A stretch of DNA of 64,000 nucleotides from the NCBI GenBank assembly GCA_963764505.1, contig CAVXSP010000001.1:2356001-2420000 (forward strand), read 5' to 3'. The notes beneath the pieces were generated by a model, which was given only the letters and a program-made list of their open reading frames with translations, was not told the origin of the DNA and did no database searches. Positions 43,486 through 52,255 of the stretch are shown here, piece after piece (within the stretch, counting starts at the first letter, position 1; every line of letters starts with the position of its first letter). Source of the DNA: CAVXSP01 sp963764505. GTDB lineage: Bacteria > Acidobacteriota > Vicinamibacteria > Vicinamibacterales > SCN-69-37. The translations under genes and the position numbers were made by a program.

Positions 43486-46119
43486 GTGCGTCGCTTCCTC
43501 GACCGTCTGCTGCACCTGCTCCGCCTACGGCGGGTCGATCGCGATCTAGCCCGCGAGATCGACAGCCATCTCGGGCTACTTCAGGAATCCTACGAGGCCC
43601 GCGGCTTTACGCCCGAGGCCGCGCGACGTTCGGCACGGCTGGCGCTTGGCAGCATCGACCAGATCACGGACGCACACCGAGCGGCCCGATCCTTTCCGTG
43701 GATCGAAGATGCCCAGCGCGATGTCGTGCACGGCCTTCGGCTCCTCCGGCGGTCTCCACTGTTTGCCCTGACGGCCGCTGCATCTCTGGCCATCGGGATC
43801 GGCGTGGACACCGCAATCTTTACGATCGCCAACGGCTTGCTGTTCACCCCCCCGTCTGGCATCGCCGCCCCCGATCGTCTCGTGACGATCGGGTCTCTGC
43901 GTGGAGATGGCGGACTGAACCCCATGGCGTACGCTACGTACCGGGAGGTCGCGCGGCGCAATTCCGCGCTGGACGGCATCTTCGCTGAATCGCTATTCCC
44001 ACATGTCATGAGCCTGGCCGCCGCTGGATCGGACGGCGTCGAGCCGGTGGTCGGTCAAGCCGTCACATCGAATTTCTTTGCGACGCTCGGCGCGTCTCCG
44101 TCTCATGGAAGAGTGTTCAGCGACCCTGACGACAGAGTGGTGGTCCTCGACTACGACTATTGGAGGCGACGGTTCAACGACGACGGCGCGATCGTTGGTC
44201 GGACCGTGCGACTCAACGGGCAGGCCATGACCGTCGTCGGCGTCGCGGCCCAGGAGTTTCAGGGCACAGGGCTGCGGGTGCCGGACATCTGGTTCACGAT
44301 GGCGCCCGACAGAGGGAACGTCGGTCCCGTCATGGCCGGCGGGCGGCTGCGCCCAGGCGTGCCCCCCGCGGCGGCTACCGCGGAAGTAGCGGCTGTGGGA
44401 GAGGCGATCAACAGGGAGCGCGCAGGCAAGTCCGACGTGCCGCGCCTGAGCGCACTGCCGTTCTCTCGGGCCAGCGGCAATCGGAACCTTGTGGCCGGTG
44501 CCGCTCTGTTTCTGATGGCGCTCGTGTCATTCGTGCTGGTGATTGCGTGCGCGAACGTGGCCGGTATCGTCCTTTCGCGATCGACTGCGCGGACGCGAGA
44601 AATGGCCTTGCGCGCGACGCTTGGCGCCGGACGGAGCCGCCTCGTTCGGCAACTGCTCACCGAAACGATCGTGTTGTACGGGCTGGCCGCCGTGTTGGCG
44701 CTTGGGCTTGCGCAAGCACTCGCCCGTGTCAGCGCGCTCTGGGTCGCGTCGGTGACGCCCGTCACGATGCCGGTCACGCTCGATTGGCGTGTGTTGGGAT
44801 TTGCGCTCCTGCTGTCCCTGAGCGCGGCACTCGTGTCTGGCGTTCTGCCGGCCCTGAAAGGGGCGCGGACGTCGCCCGGCCTGGTGCTCGCCGAGGGCGG
44901 CCGTGCCTCTTCGGCGCGGTCAGGGTTGCGCAAGGCCGCTGTCGGCGTTCAAGTCGCGATCAGCGTCCTTCTCGTAGTGCTCAGCCTGTCGTTTGCTCGC
45001 GTCCTCCGTACCGCCGGAGCGGCCAATCCCGGCTTCGATTCGCGCAGCGTCGCCGTGGCCGCGATCGATGCGTCCGTCAGCGCCGGCCAGGAAGGAACGC
45101 CGGGATTTTGGGATCGGATCATCCGGCGCATCCGCCACGCGCCCGGCATCGAGTCCGCGTCGCTCGTCCGGGTTCCACCGGGCGGCATCGAAGGCATCGG
45201 CCTTGGCGGCATTGCGGCGGGCGACCGGCCCGCCATGGAGACGATATCGCCCGCCTGGAACATCGTTGACGCGAACTACTTTGCGACGTTGCGGATCCCG
45301 CTGATCGCCGGGCGAGACTTTGCGCCACAGGACGCGTTCGGCGCGCCCCCAGTCGTCATCGTGAGCCAGGCCATCGCTCGGCGCTTATGGCCGGGCGAGC
45401 GCGCGCTCGGCAAACCCCTGGCGCTGGTGGACCTGGTGAACGCCGGCTGTCACGGGACCGAACGCCGAACGGCGACGATCGTCGGCATCGCGGGTGACAT
45501 CAAGACGAGCAGTCTGGTCGACGGCGTTGCGGAGTCATACGTGTACCTGCCGCTCTCCCAGACCGACCAGACCTGTATGACCGGCACCATGTCGATCGTT
45601 GCCCGTCATCGGGACGGCACGAAGATCAATGCCGAACTCGCCCTGGCCATCCATGACGTCGATCAGGGGCTGGTCCTGTCGAGCAGCTCATCGCTCGAAG
45701 ACGCGGTCGCCCTCGGCTTGGTGCCGCAGCGCGTGCTCGCGGCCGTCGCGGGCGCCGCGGGAGTCGTCGGCCTGCTCCTCGTGTCGATGGGTATCTACGG
45801 CGTGGTCGCCTACACCGTGACCCTGCGGCGGCGGGAGTTCGCCGTCCGTATGGCCCTCGGCGCGCCCGGCGGGCGGGTCGTGCGGATGGTTGTCGCCCAA
45901 GGCCTGTGGCCGGTGGTGGTGGGCCTCGGGATCGGGCTCTTCCTCGCGGCCGGCGCCAGTCAAGTGCTCGCCGGTTTCTTGTACGGGTTGGCGCCGGAGA
46001 GCGTGCCGACACTCCTCGGAACAACCGTGCTATTCCTCGCCGTCGGTCTCGTCGCGTGCGCCGTTCCCGCTGTCCGTGCTGTTAGAGACGGCTGGCGAAG
46101 TGCCCTTCAGGACGACTAG
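43486..46119 (+). CDS. ADOP-family permease (PadR-linked)
   Basis: 877 residues. Prefix (DLAREIDSHLGLLQESYEARG, ARRSARLALG; about 1-75), helix 1 (LFALTAAASLAIGIGVDTAIFTIA), periplasmic domain 1 (VVVLDYDYWRRRFNDDG), FtsX set 1 with RTREMALRATLGAGRSRLV (about 370), domain 2 (PVVIVSQAIARRLWPGERALG) and FtsX set 2 with RRREFAVRMALGAPGGRVV, ending AVRDGWRSALQDD instead of the usual 'P--ALR' tail. GTG start with AGGA upstream. The C-terminal difference may mean a slightly diverged last cytoplasmic segment. Confidence 0.89.
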   Translation: MRRFLDRLLHLLRLRRVDRDLAREIDSHLGLLQESYEARGFTPEAARRSARLALGSIDQITDAHRAARSFPWIEDAQRDVVHGLRLLRRSPLFALTAAASLAIGIGVDTAIFTIANGLLFTPPSGIAAPDRLVTIGSLRGDGGLNPMAYATYREVARRNSALDGIFAESLFPHVMSLAAAGSDGVEPVVGQAVTSNFFATLGASPSHGRVFSDPDDRVVVLDYDYWRRRFNDDGAIVGRTVRLNGQAMTVVGVAAQEFQGTGLRVPDIWFTMAPDRGNVGPVMAGGRLRPGVPPAAATAEVAAVGEAINRERAGKSDVPRLSALPFSRASGNRNLVAGAALFLMALVSFVLVIACANVAGIVLSRSTARTREMALRATLGAGRSRLVRQLLTETIVLYGLAAVLALGLAQALARVSALWVASVTPVTMPVTLDWRVLGFALLLSLSAALVSGVLPALKGARTSPGLVLAEGGRASSARSGLRKAAVGVQVAISVLLVVLSLSFARVLRTAGAANPGFDSRSVAVAAIDASVSAGQEGTPGFWDRIIRRIRHAPGIESASLVRVPPGGIEGIGLGGIAAGDRPAMETISPAWNIVDANYFATLRIPLIAGRDFAPQDAFGAPPVVIVSQAIARRLWPGERALGKPLALVDLVNAGCHGTERRTATIVGIAGDIKTSSLVDGVAESYVYLPLSQTDQTCMTGTMSIVARHRDGTKINAELALAIHDVDQGLVLSSSSSLEDAVALGLVPQRVLAAVAGAAGVVGLLLVSMGIYGVVAYTVTLRRREFAVRMALGAPGGRVVRMVVAQGLWPVVVGLGIGLFLAAGASQVLAGFLYGLAPESVPTLLGTTVLFLAVGLVACAVPAVRAVRDGWRSALQDD

Positions 46120-46267
46120 TCCTCAGCCGACTACGACGCCAGGAAGCTCGGACGAACGCAATCCACGGGCCGGTAACGAGCAATCGCCAAGTGATATCCG
46201 AACCTCGGTGACGTCGGATCGAAAGCGACCTACGGCGTCTATCAGGAGCCGAGGGGCTCGGCTCGGA

Positions 46268-46352
46268 ACCGCTATTCCTTGCAGTGGACCGCTATCTCAT
46301 CCACTTAGGACTCACCTTGACATCCTAGGTGAACGCGCCTACCCTCACCTAG
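46268..46352 (+). promoter_or_regulatory. Promoter and two-turn operator of PadR-ADOP unit 3
   Basis: TTGACA (46317-46322), 17 bp, TACCCT (46340-46345), then eight bases to the ATG at 46354. CTAGGTGA (46325-46332) and TCACCTAG (46345-46352) are a perfect inverted repeat with centres 20 bp apart, bracketing the -10. Upstream, ACCGCTAT is directly repeated at 46268 and 46288, again 20 bp apart. Confidence 0.6.
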
Positions 46353-46353
46353 C

Positions 46354-46716
46354 ATGTCTAGTCGTGACGATTCCGGCCGTCTTGAGCTCCTGCAGGGTAC
46401 GCTCGATCTGCTGATTCTCCGCACGCTTCGTCTTGGGCCGGCTCACGGTCATACGATCGCGAAAACCATCGAGCGTGGGTCGGACGACGTGCTCCAGATT
46501 GAGCAAGGGTCGCTTTATCCGGCTCTCCACCGCCTGATCAAGCGCGGTTGGATCGATTTCGAAGTCGGCACTTCCGAGAACAATCGCCGCGCCAAGTTCT
46601 ATCGGCTCACCGCTGCGGGACGCCGGCAGCTTGCCGTCGAGACCAGCAAGTGGGATCGGCTGGCCGGTGCCATCGCACGCATATTGCGACCTGCAGCCGC
46701 CGAAGGTGAGCGATGA
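46354..46716 (+). CDS. PadR-family transcriptional regulator
   Basis: 120 residues: RLELLQGTLDLLILRTLRLGPAHGHTIAKTIE, QIEQGSLYPALHRLIKRGWIDFEV, NNRRAKFYRLTAAGRRQL and a C-terminal helix. The ATG is eight bases after the -10 hexamer and has no ribosome site, so it is probably read from a leaderless mRNA, with the operator's second arm at the very 5' end. Its stop overlaps the ADOP start (ATGA). Confidence 0.92.
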   Translation: MSSRDDSGRLELLQGTLDLLILRTLRLGPAHGHTIAKTIERGSDDVLQIEQGSLYPALHRLIKRGWIDFEVGTSENNRRAKFYRLTAAGRRQLAVETSKWDRLAGAIARILRPAAAEGER

Positions 46717-49328
46717 CCCGCCGCGGACGAAAAGCGCTCGAGGGCCTGGCGGACGACCTCCGCGATCACATAGAACGTCAGACGGAGGAGAACCTCGCGC
46801 GTGGAATGACACCGGACGGAGCACGCCGGCAGGCGCGCCTTGCGCTCGGCAACACTGCGCTGATCGAGGAAGATGCGCGCGCCGTGTGGGTATCGCGTTG
46901 GCTGGAAGATCTGCGTCGTGATCTCCTCTATGCGCTGCGTACCTTCCGCCGGAGCCGCGGTTTCGCTGCGACGGCTGTCGTCTCCCTGGCAGTCGGGATT
47001 GCCGCCGCTACAGGGCTGTTTAGCATCGTGAATGCGGCATTACTGAATCCCTTCCCATTCGCCGACATCAATCGGATCGTCAGGCTTGACATGATCGACA
47101 AGGGCAAACCGCGTGGTCTGTCCGTCACGGCGCGACAGCTCGTCGCCCTTCAACACAGCGACGTCTTGGAGGGCGCCTTCGCCTCGAACGCCTGGGAAAT
47201 GACGCTGACCGGCCAGGGCCTCCCAGCAGAAGCGGTGCAAACCCAGTATTTTTCAGCAAACGGTTTGAACGTACTCGGGGTTCCGCCCCTCCTCGGACGA
47301 GTCTTCCATGAGGCGGACGGGCCGGCGGGCGAGCAGCCCCAACGGGTCGTCGTGCTCACCGATCGGTTCTGGCAGCGACACTTCGGCGGGCGGCCTGAAG
47401 TAGTGGGGCAGACCCTCTATTTAAACCGCGAACCCTACACCGTGATTGGCGTGCTGCCACGTCAATACTTCTACACTGGGCCGGAGATTCTCGTTCCCCT
47501 TCATCTGACGTTCGATCCGAACGTCGCATGGAGCGTCCAGGCCCGTCTCAAGCGGGGCGTCACTCCACGCATGGCCGAACAGCGACTCCAGCCGCTCTTC
47601 GACCAGTTCGCCAAGGAGGCCCCGCGACGCTTTTCGAAGGAGGTGCGTCCGCTCGTACGAACGCTGGTGGAGGCACAATGGGCGGCCGGCTTTGTGCCGA
47701 CCCTCCTGTTGATCTTCGCGGCGTCTCTGTTGCTGCTCCTGCTCGCATGCGCGAACGTGTCCATCCTGCTGTTGGCGCGCGGGACCTCGCGGGCGCGTGA
47801 GTTCGCCGTGCGGGCCGCCATCGGGGCAAGTCGTGGCCGGTTGATGAGGCAGCTCCTCGTGGAATCGCTGCTCCTGGCATTCAGCGGCGCCGCACTGGGC
47901 GTTGCGGCGAGCTACTGGGGCCTGCCGGCGATCCTTAGGCTCTTGCCCCCGAATTCGGTTCCGGTTGGGAACCTCATCGCCGTGCCCGTCAATGTACCGC
48001 TCTTGCTCTTCAGTGCGGGCCTTGCCATGGCGTCGGCTCTGATTTTTGGACTGTCACCGGCCTTGTCGTTTTCCCGCCTACGCCTGACGGCGACTGTCCG
48101 GACGACTGCCGGCGCCGAAAGCCGGCGAGCGCATCACCTCCTGCTCGCGGCTCAAATCGCGGTGACGGTGCTGCTCCTCGCGGGCACTGGTGCGGCTGTC
48201 CGGGTGCTCATCGGTCTGTACCGGACATCGCTTGGCTACGATCCGCACGATGTGATCGTCGGGACGATCAACCTTCCCGAGAACACGTACAGGGAATGGG
48301 CCGGCCGCGCCACGCTTTACGAGCGCCTGCGGGATCGCATGGCAGAGGTGCCCCAGGTCGAGTCGGTCGCGCTCGCCACCTACAGCGGGATACCACCGCA
48401 GTCGGGCCAACGGTCGGTGGTCGAAGTTCCCGGCCGGGACACGCCCGGACACGAAGTACCGATTGTCCAACGGATCAGCGCCGACTACTTTTCGACGATG
48501 AAGATCCCGCTCATTCGAGGTCGCGTGTGGTCAGATTCAGAGAGCGGTGGAACGCCCCACGTCGCCGTCGTCAACCAAACGATGGCTCGTGCGTGGTGGC
48601 CTGACGAATCCGCGATCGGCCGGCGCGTTCGAATGCCCGATTACGTCAAGTCACCCAACCCATTCAGACTGGCGGCGCCCGGCAGTGACGGCTGGTTCGA
48701 AATAGTAGGTGTCGTGGGCGACACACCCAATGTCGGTCTCCATGAGCCGCCGGCGCCGTCGATCTACGTGCCGTACACGCTCATGCTGAGCGATTCCCTG
48801 AATGTGATCCTGCGGGCGAGTCGCGACCCACTTGCGATGCTCCGTTCGATTCGGGAAGCCGTGCGTACCGTCGATCCCAATCAACCCGTAAGCGTCTACA
48901 CAGCCGAAGGCGTGCTGGCAAACGCGGGCTTGGCCCGTGAGCGGTTTGTGACGTTGGTGTTGCTCGGCTTCGCGATGTTTGCGCTGATGCTCGCAGCAGT
49001 CGGGCTCTACAGTGTCGTGTCGTACTCGGTGTCGTGCCGCTTCAAAGAATTTGGCATCCGCATGGCGCTCGGTGCCGGTCGCGGGCGCATCGTAAACGCT
49101 GCGGTGCAGCCGGCGGTCTTAGCCATCGTCGCGGGCCTCTTCGCTGGTCTCGCATTGAGCTTGGGGCTTAATACGATTGTAGCCCAGTGGTCGATCGGCA
49201 ATCTGAACGATCCGGTCGTGCTCGTCGCCGTCAGCCTGGTGCTGTGTGTCGTGACGATGATGTCCGCCGCGATTCCGGCGAACCGAGCTGCCTCGATTCC
49301 GCCGACGGACGCGCTTCGGACTGACTGA
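46713..49328 (+). CDS. ADOP-family permease (PadR-linked)
   Basis: 871 residues. Prefix (LADDLRDHIERQTEENLARGM, ARRQARLALG), helix 1 (FAATAVVSLAVGIAAATGLFSIV), periplasmic domain 1 (VVVLTDRFWQRHFGGRPEVVG), FtsX set 1 with RAREFAVRAAIGASRGRLM (about 365), domain 2 (HVAVVNQTMARAWWPDESAIG), FtsX set 2 with CRFKEFGIRMALGAGRGRIV, and the end ASIPPTDALRTD. Overlaps the PadR gene by four bases. A 195-bp copy of its segment for residues about 730-790 lies 1.8 kb downstream at 50679. Confidence 0.9.
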   Translation: MTRRGRKALEGLADDLRDHIERQTEENLARGMTPDGARRQARLALGNTALIEEDARAVWVSRWLEDLRRDLLYALRTFRRSRGFAATAVVSLAVGIAAATGLFSIVNAALLNPFPFADINRIVRLDMIDKGKPRGLSVTARQLVALQHSDVLEGAFASNAWEMTLTGQGLPAEAVQTQYFSANGLNVLGVPPLLGRVFHEADGPAGEQPQRVVVLTDRFWQRHFGGRPEVVGQTLYLNREPYTVIGVLPRQYFYTGPEILVPLHLTFDPNVAWSVQARLKRGVTPRMAEQRLQPLFDQFAKEAPRRFSKEVRPLVRTLVEAQWAAGFVPTLLLIFAASLLLLLLACANVSILLLARGTSRAREFAVRAAIGASRGRLMRQLLVESLLLAFSGAALGVAASYWGLPAILRLLPPNSVPVGNLIAVPVNVPLLLFSAGLAMASALIFGLSPALSFSRLRLTATVRTTAGAESRRAHHLLLAAQIAVTVLLLAGTGAAVRVLIGLYRTSLGYDPHDVIVGTINLPENTYREWAGRATLYERLRDRMAEVPQVESVALATYSGIPPQSGQRSVVEVPGRDTPGHEVPIVQRISADYFSTMKIPLIRGRVWSDSESGGTPHVAVVNQTMARAWWPDESAIGRRVRMPDYVKSPNPFRLAAPGSDGWFEIVGVVGDTPNVGLHEPPAPSIYVPYTLMLSDSLNVILRASRDPLAMLRSIREAVRTVDPNQPVSVYTAEGVLANAGLARERFVTLVLLGFAMFALMLAAVGLYSVVSYSVSCRFKEFGIRMALGAGRGRIVNAAVQPAVLAIVAGLFAGLALSLGLNTIVAQWSIGNLNDPVVLVAVSLVLCVVTMMSAAIPANRAASIPPTDALRTD

Positions 49329-49365
49329 ACAAGTGAACAAGCGCGCGCCGAGCTTGGAGGAGAAT

Positions 49366-50250
49366 ATGCCATTGAAGCAATTCGCTCGCATCATCATGCT
49401 GCTTTTCGTGGCGGGGACGACGTTCAAGGCGGCAGACCCGGGACTTCCGTCGAAGACTGCTGTTTACGTAGCCGCTGCGCGGGCTCTCGGCTCAAAGGAC
49501 CCTGACCCTCAGCGTCGCAATCCCGACTATCTCGCTATCAAGTTTCTCGGTCCACGCGAACGCGCTTTGCTCCCCGAGCTTCCGATGGACGCGTTGGATC
49601 TTGATTTCGTCAGCGCCATGAAGCAACTCGGTGGGGAACTTCTTGTCGACCTGCTCAGGTACCGCACGAAAGCGTTCGATGCCGCGTTGCTGGATGCCCT
49701 TCAGAATGGCGCCACACAGGTCGTCGTGCTCGGAGCGGGTTTCGACAGCCGCGCATATCGCTTTCAATCTCAACTTGGCACTGTCCACGTCATGGAAGTG
49801 GACCTGGGTCCAACGCAGGCCTACAAGAATCAACGGTTGAGCGAGATTCTGGACGCGATACCGGCGAACGTTTCGTTCGTGCCGATGGATTTCACGAAGG
49901 ACAATCTTCTGGACGAGCTCGGCAAGGTGGGCTACTCCGAACAGCAGAACACCTTCTTTCTGTGGGAAGGTGTTACGTACTATCTGCCTGAGTTCGCGGT
50001 GAAAGACACGCTTCACTTCGTTCGGGACCATTCCGCGTCGGGGAGCCGAATCGCCTTCGATTACTTTGGCGCGAGTAACCGCGCCGTGAACAATCCAAAT
50101 GGTGCATATGCACGATGGGGTGAGCCTGTGCTGTTTGGCTTCCCCAACGACAGCGCCCGTGAGTATGTACAGCACGAGGGATTGGGAGTTCTGTCCGACA
50201 CACACGGGCCGGAATACATCTGCATCGCAGAGGTCGTGAACAAGAGATGA
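49366..50250 (+). CDS. SAM-dependent methyltransferase of the leucine carboxyl methyltransferase-like family, with N-terminal signal-like segment
   Basis: 294 residues. Family signs: SKTAVYVAAARALGS, a conserved RYRTKAFDAALLDALQNG, motif I VVVLGAGFDSRAYRF, an acidic EVDLGPTQAYKNQR and FFLWEGVTYYLPE, as in TIGR00027-type enzymes related to PPM1/LCMT. An unknown small molecule or protein carboxylate is methylated. The start at 49366 is set by GGAGGAG; an upstream GTG (49333) is in frame but less likely. The N-terminus MPLKQFARIIMLLFVAGTTF is hydrophobic, unusual for this normally soluble family. It lies 37 bp after the ADOP gene and may be in its operon. Confidence 0.82.
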   Translation: MPLKQFARIIMLLFVAGTTFKAADPGLPSKTAVYVAAARALGSKDPDPQRRNPDYLAIKFLGPRERALLPELPMDALDLDFVSAMKQLGGELLVDLLRYRTKAFDAALLDALQNGATQVVVLGAGFDSRAYRFQSQLGTVHVMEVDLGPTQAYKNQRLSEILDAIPANVSFVPMDFTKDNLLDELGKVGYSEQQNTFFLWEGVTYYLPEFAVKDTLHFVRDHSASGSRIAFDYFGASNRAVNNPNGAYARWGEPVLFGFPNDSAREYVQHEGLGVLSDTHGPEYICIAEVVNKR

Positions 50251-50678
50251 ACGATGGCTCTTAGCAGCCCATGGTTGACTCGAAGCCTCGTCGCACTAGG
50301 CGTCTCCAGAAAAACCTGAACGGTCCGGCGCCAGCAATGGAGTGCCTGAAGAAATGATCTCCGCGGGGGCCCCCGTCGAGTGTCTTTTCGGGTGTCATCG
50401 CGTCCGCACAGGACGCAAACGGCCGCAACAGGATAGCAACGGACGACAAGCCAGAATCCGCGCAACCGCCGGAATTCGACATAGTTAACAAGAGAAAGTG
50501 AACGGACGAAAACGCACGACGCCCCGTTCGTACATCTCCGAGCGTCCCAGCCATTTTCGTCTGACTTCCTCCTTTGTCCCGGTTTTTGGTCGGCCTTCGT
50601 TCCCTCAGCGTTCGTTGCTCAAAGGAGTGGCCGTCGAAGGAATAGCAGGTCGCCGCATAGAACGGCTTCAACGGCCCG
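50251..50678. other. 428-bp intergenic region, no gene seen
   Basis: Between the methyltransferase and the ADOP remnant. Both strands have only short frames overlapping the flanking genes, with no ribosome sites or recognisable domains. Base composition is more even than in the surrounding genes, with T- and A-rich bits around 50560-50620. This looks like non-coding or decayed DNA leading into the accessory spot. Confidence 0.5.
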
Positions 50679-50873
50679 CACAGCCGAAGGCGCGCTGGCA
50701 AGCGCGGGCTGGGCCCGTGAGCAGTTTGTGACGTTGCTGTTGCTCGGCTTCGCGATGTTTGCGCTGATGCTCGCAGCAGTCGGGCTCTACAGTGTCGTGT
50801 CGTACTCGGTATCGTGCCGGTTCAAAGAATTTGGCATCCGTATGGCGCTCGGTGCCGGCCGGTGTGCCGGTCG
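50679..50873 (+). pseudogene. ADOP permease fragment, near-identical copy of 48899-49080
   Basis: Starting at CACAGCCGAAGGCG, about 180 bases match the ADOP gene at 48899-49080 with roughly eight or nine substitutions. It encodes the final-FtsX-helix segment (LLGFAMFALMLAAVGLYSVVSYSVSCRFKEFGIRMALGAG in two parts) without start, rest of gene or ribosome site. A 12-bp duplication of GTGCCGGYCG occurs at its end. It is a partial duplication or recombination scar, not a gene. Confidence 0.8.
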
Positions 50874-50969
50874 CGCGACATCGTCGCGAAGCACTCGTTT
50901 GAACGCCACTTGGCCCTGTAGCAGCGGCTCGGCTCCGATACGCGGTCAGAATCAGTAGCGTAAAGTCGC

Positions 50970-50997
50970 CCAGGGCGGATTGATGCATCCGCCCTGG
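50970..50997 (-). terminator. Intrinsic terminator candidate after the recombinase
   Basis: CCAGGGCGGAT (50970-50980), six-base loop, ATCCGCCCTGG (50987-50997): perfect 11-bp stem 12 bp past the end of the leftward recombinase gene. On the minus strand GCGACTTTACG follows, a short T-run only. Confidence 0.5.
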
Positions 50998-51009
50998 CGG
51001 TGGTCCGGT

Positions 51010-51908
51010 TCAAGCGGCACCGGGTTCGATTCCCAATCGGTCGTTCACGGCACACCGGAGCTTCTGCTTGCACCCGAGATACCGTTCGGTCGTCTGGACG
51101 GATACGTGGCCGAGGAGGAACTGGATCTGTTCGAGTTCACCGCCCGCGAGGTGACAGAGCCGCGCACACGTGCGACGTAGATCGTGCGGCGCCAGTTTCT
51201 CGATGCCCGCATGGGTGGCTCCGGCTCGGACAACGTCCCAGATTACCTTCGGTGACATCCCGTTGCCCCAGATGCGGCCGGCCTTGTTGATCGCGCGAAA
51301 GACGGGCCCTCGGTGATGGTGGCGGCCGCCGTCCACGCATTGATAGCGGACTTGACCCATTCCGGGATCGGCACAGTCCTGACATGGCCCCCTTTGCCGA
51401 CGAGGTCGGCGACGACCCAGTGCTCCTCGCGCTGCTGGATGGACTCCAGTCTGAGCGCCAACAGCTCGCCACGGCGCAATCCGCAGCCAATGAGGATGGC
51501 CAGCATCGCGTGGTCGCGGAGTTGCCGCGGCGTCGCGGGCTCGGAGTGTTCCAGGAGTCGCCGGCCCTGTTCTGCCGTCAGCCAGTTCCCCAGCCGAACG
51601 CCGAGGCGCCGCACGCCCTTCACCCGGCGGATCCCAGCGGCGAGCTCCGGGCTGAGGAGACCAGCGGGCGCGTACTGTCGTTGTTCGAGGTGGATCCGAT
51701 AGCGGAGAACGACGGTGCGGTTGAACGCGAGCCGGGGCTCCGAGCAGTACCAGGCGACGAACTCACGAATCGCGTGATCGTAGGTCCGCTGTCCGCTCCG
51801 TGAAGTGAGGCTGCTGAGAACTGCCGACGTCGCGTGCTCCAGGTCGGGGAACGCGAGCACACGTTTCGGCATCTTCTTCTTGCGCGCGTGGGATCGAGCA
51901 TGTGGCAT
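51010..51908 (-). pseudogene. Tyrosine recombinase/integrase, damaged
   Basis: N-terminal core-binding part (SGQRTYDHAIREFVAWYCSEP, FNRTVVLRYRIHLEQRQYAP), then ELAAGIRRVKGVRRLGVRLGNWLTAEQGRRLL and the first catalytic Arg in GCGLRRGELLAL are in one frame (51908 to about 51305). The rest, with HDLRRTCARL (His-x-x-Arg), LLGHVSVQTTERYLG (His and the nucleophile Tyr), is in another frame ending at 51010. A missing G in the GGGCCC at about 51303-51308 would restore the frame. The jump from QRQYAP to AGLLSPELAAG is also tighter than in related integrases, suggesting an internal deletion of about 25 residues. AAGGAGG precedes the ATG. Such enzymes insert mobile DNA; this one is probably inactive. Confidence 0.75.
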
Positions 51909-51955
51909 GGACGACGGCCTCCTTGGTCCGCCGCCCTCAGCATGCCTGCCATTCC

Positions 51956-51964
51956 GTATATACT
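51956..51964 (+). promoter_or_regulatory. -10 element of the BrnT gene within a GTATATAC palindrome
   Basis: TATACT at 51959-51964 ends six bases before the GTG at 51971, which would make that codon the first of the transcript. The overlapping palindrome GTATATAC (51956-51963) reads the same on the other strand, where the divergent recombinase starts 48 bp away. Toxin-antitoxin pairs of this type are usually autorepressed. Confidence 0.4.
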
Positions 51965-51970
51965 GAATAG

Positions 51971-52255
51971 GTGTTCGAGTGGGACCCGCGGAAGGCCGAG
52001 GCCAACGCGGCGAAGCACGGCGTCACGTTCGACGACGCCGTGAGCGTCTTCCTCGACGCCAACGCGCTCGACGGCCCGGACGTGCAGCACTCGTCGGCCG
52101 AGCTGCGCTTCTTGCGGCTGGGCCGAGCGGCTGGCGGGCGCGTACTTATGGTGGCTTACACGCTGAGGAGCAGTGGCGATGCCGAAACGATCCGGATCAT
52201 CAGCGCGCGGCGGGCGAGCCGGCGCGAACGTGCGGCGCACGCGACGAGACATTGA
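51971..52255 (+). CDS. brnT: BrnT-family type II toxin (ribonuclease)
   Basis: 94 residues, normal for BrnT. Begins FEWDPRKAEANAAKHGVTF, the family's signature, followed by DDAVSVFLDA, LRFLRLGRAAGGRVLMVAYT and RIISARRASRRER (catalytic Arg/His region). BrnT is an RNase-fold toxin neutralised by BrnA. GTG start without ribosome site, directly behind a -10. Its 3' end overlaps the brnA gene by 77 bp in another frame. Located next to a decayed recombinase. Confidence 0.9.
   Translation: MFEWDPRKAEANAAKHGVTFDDAVSVFLDANALDGPDVQHSSAELRFLRLGRAAGGRVLMVAYTLRSSGDAETIRIISARRASRRERAAHATRH

Noticed and set aside
51023..51033. GGTTCGATTCC, resembling the T-loop of a tRNA at the end of the recombinase gene
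   Set aside because: The flanking bases do not form a T-stem beyond three pairs and no anticodon or D-arm lies upstream; it is within recombinase coding sequence. Not a tRNA or tRNA remnant on present evidence.
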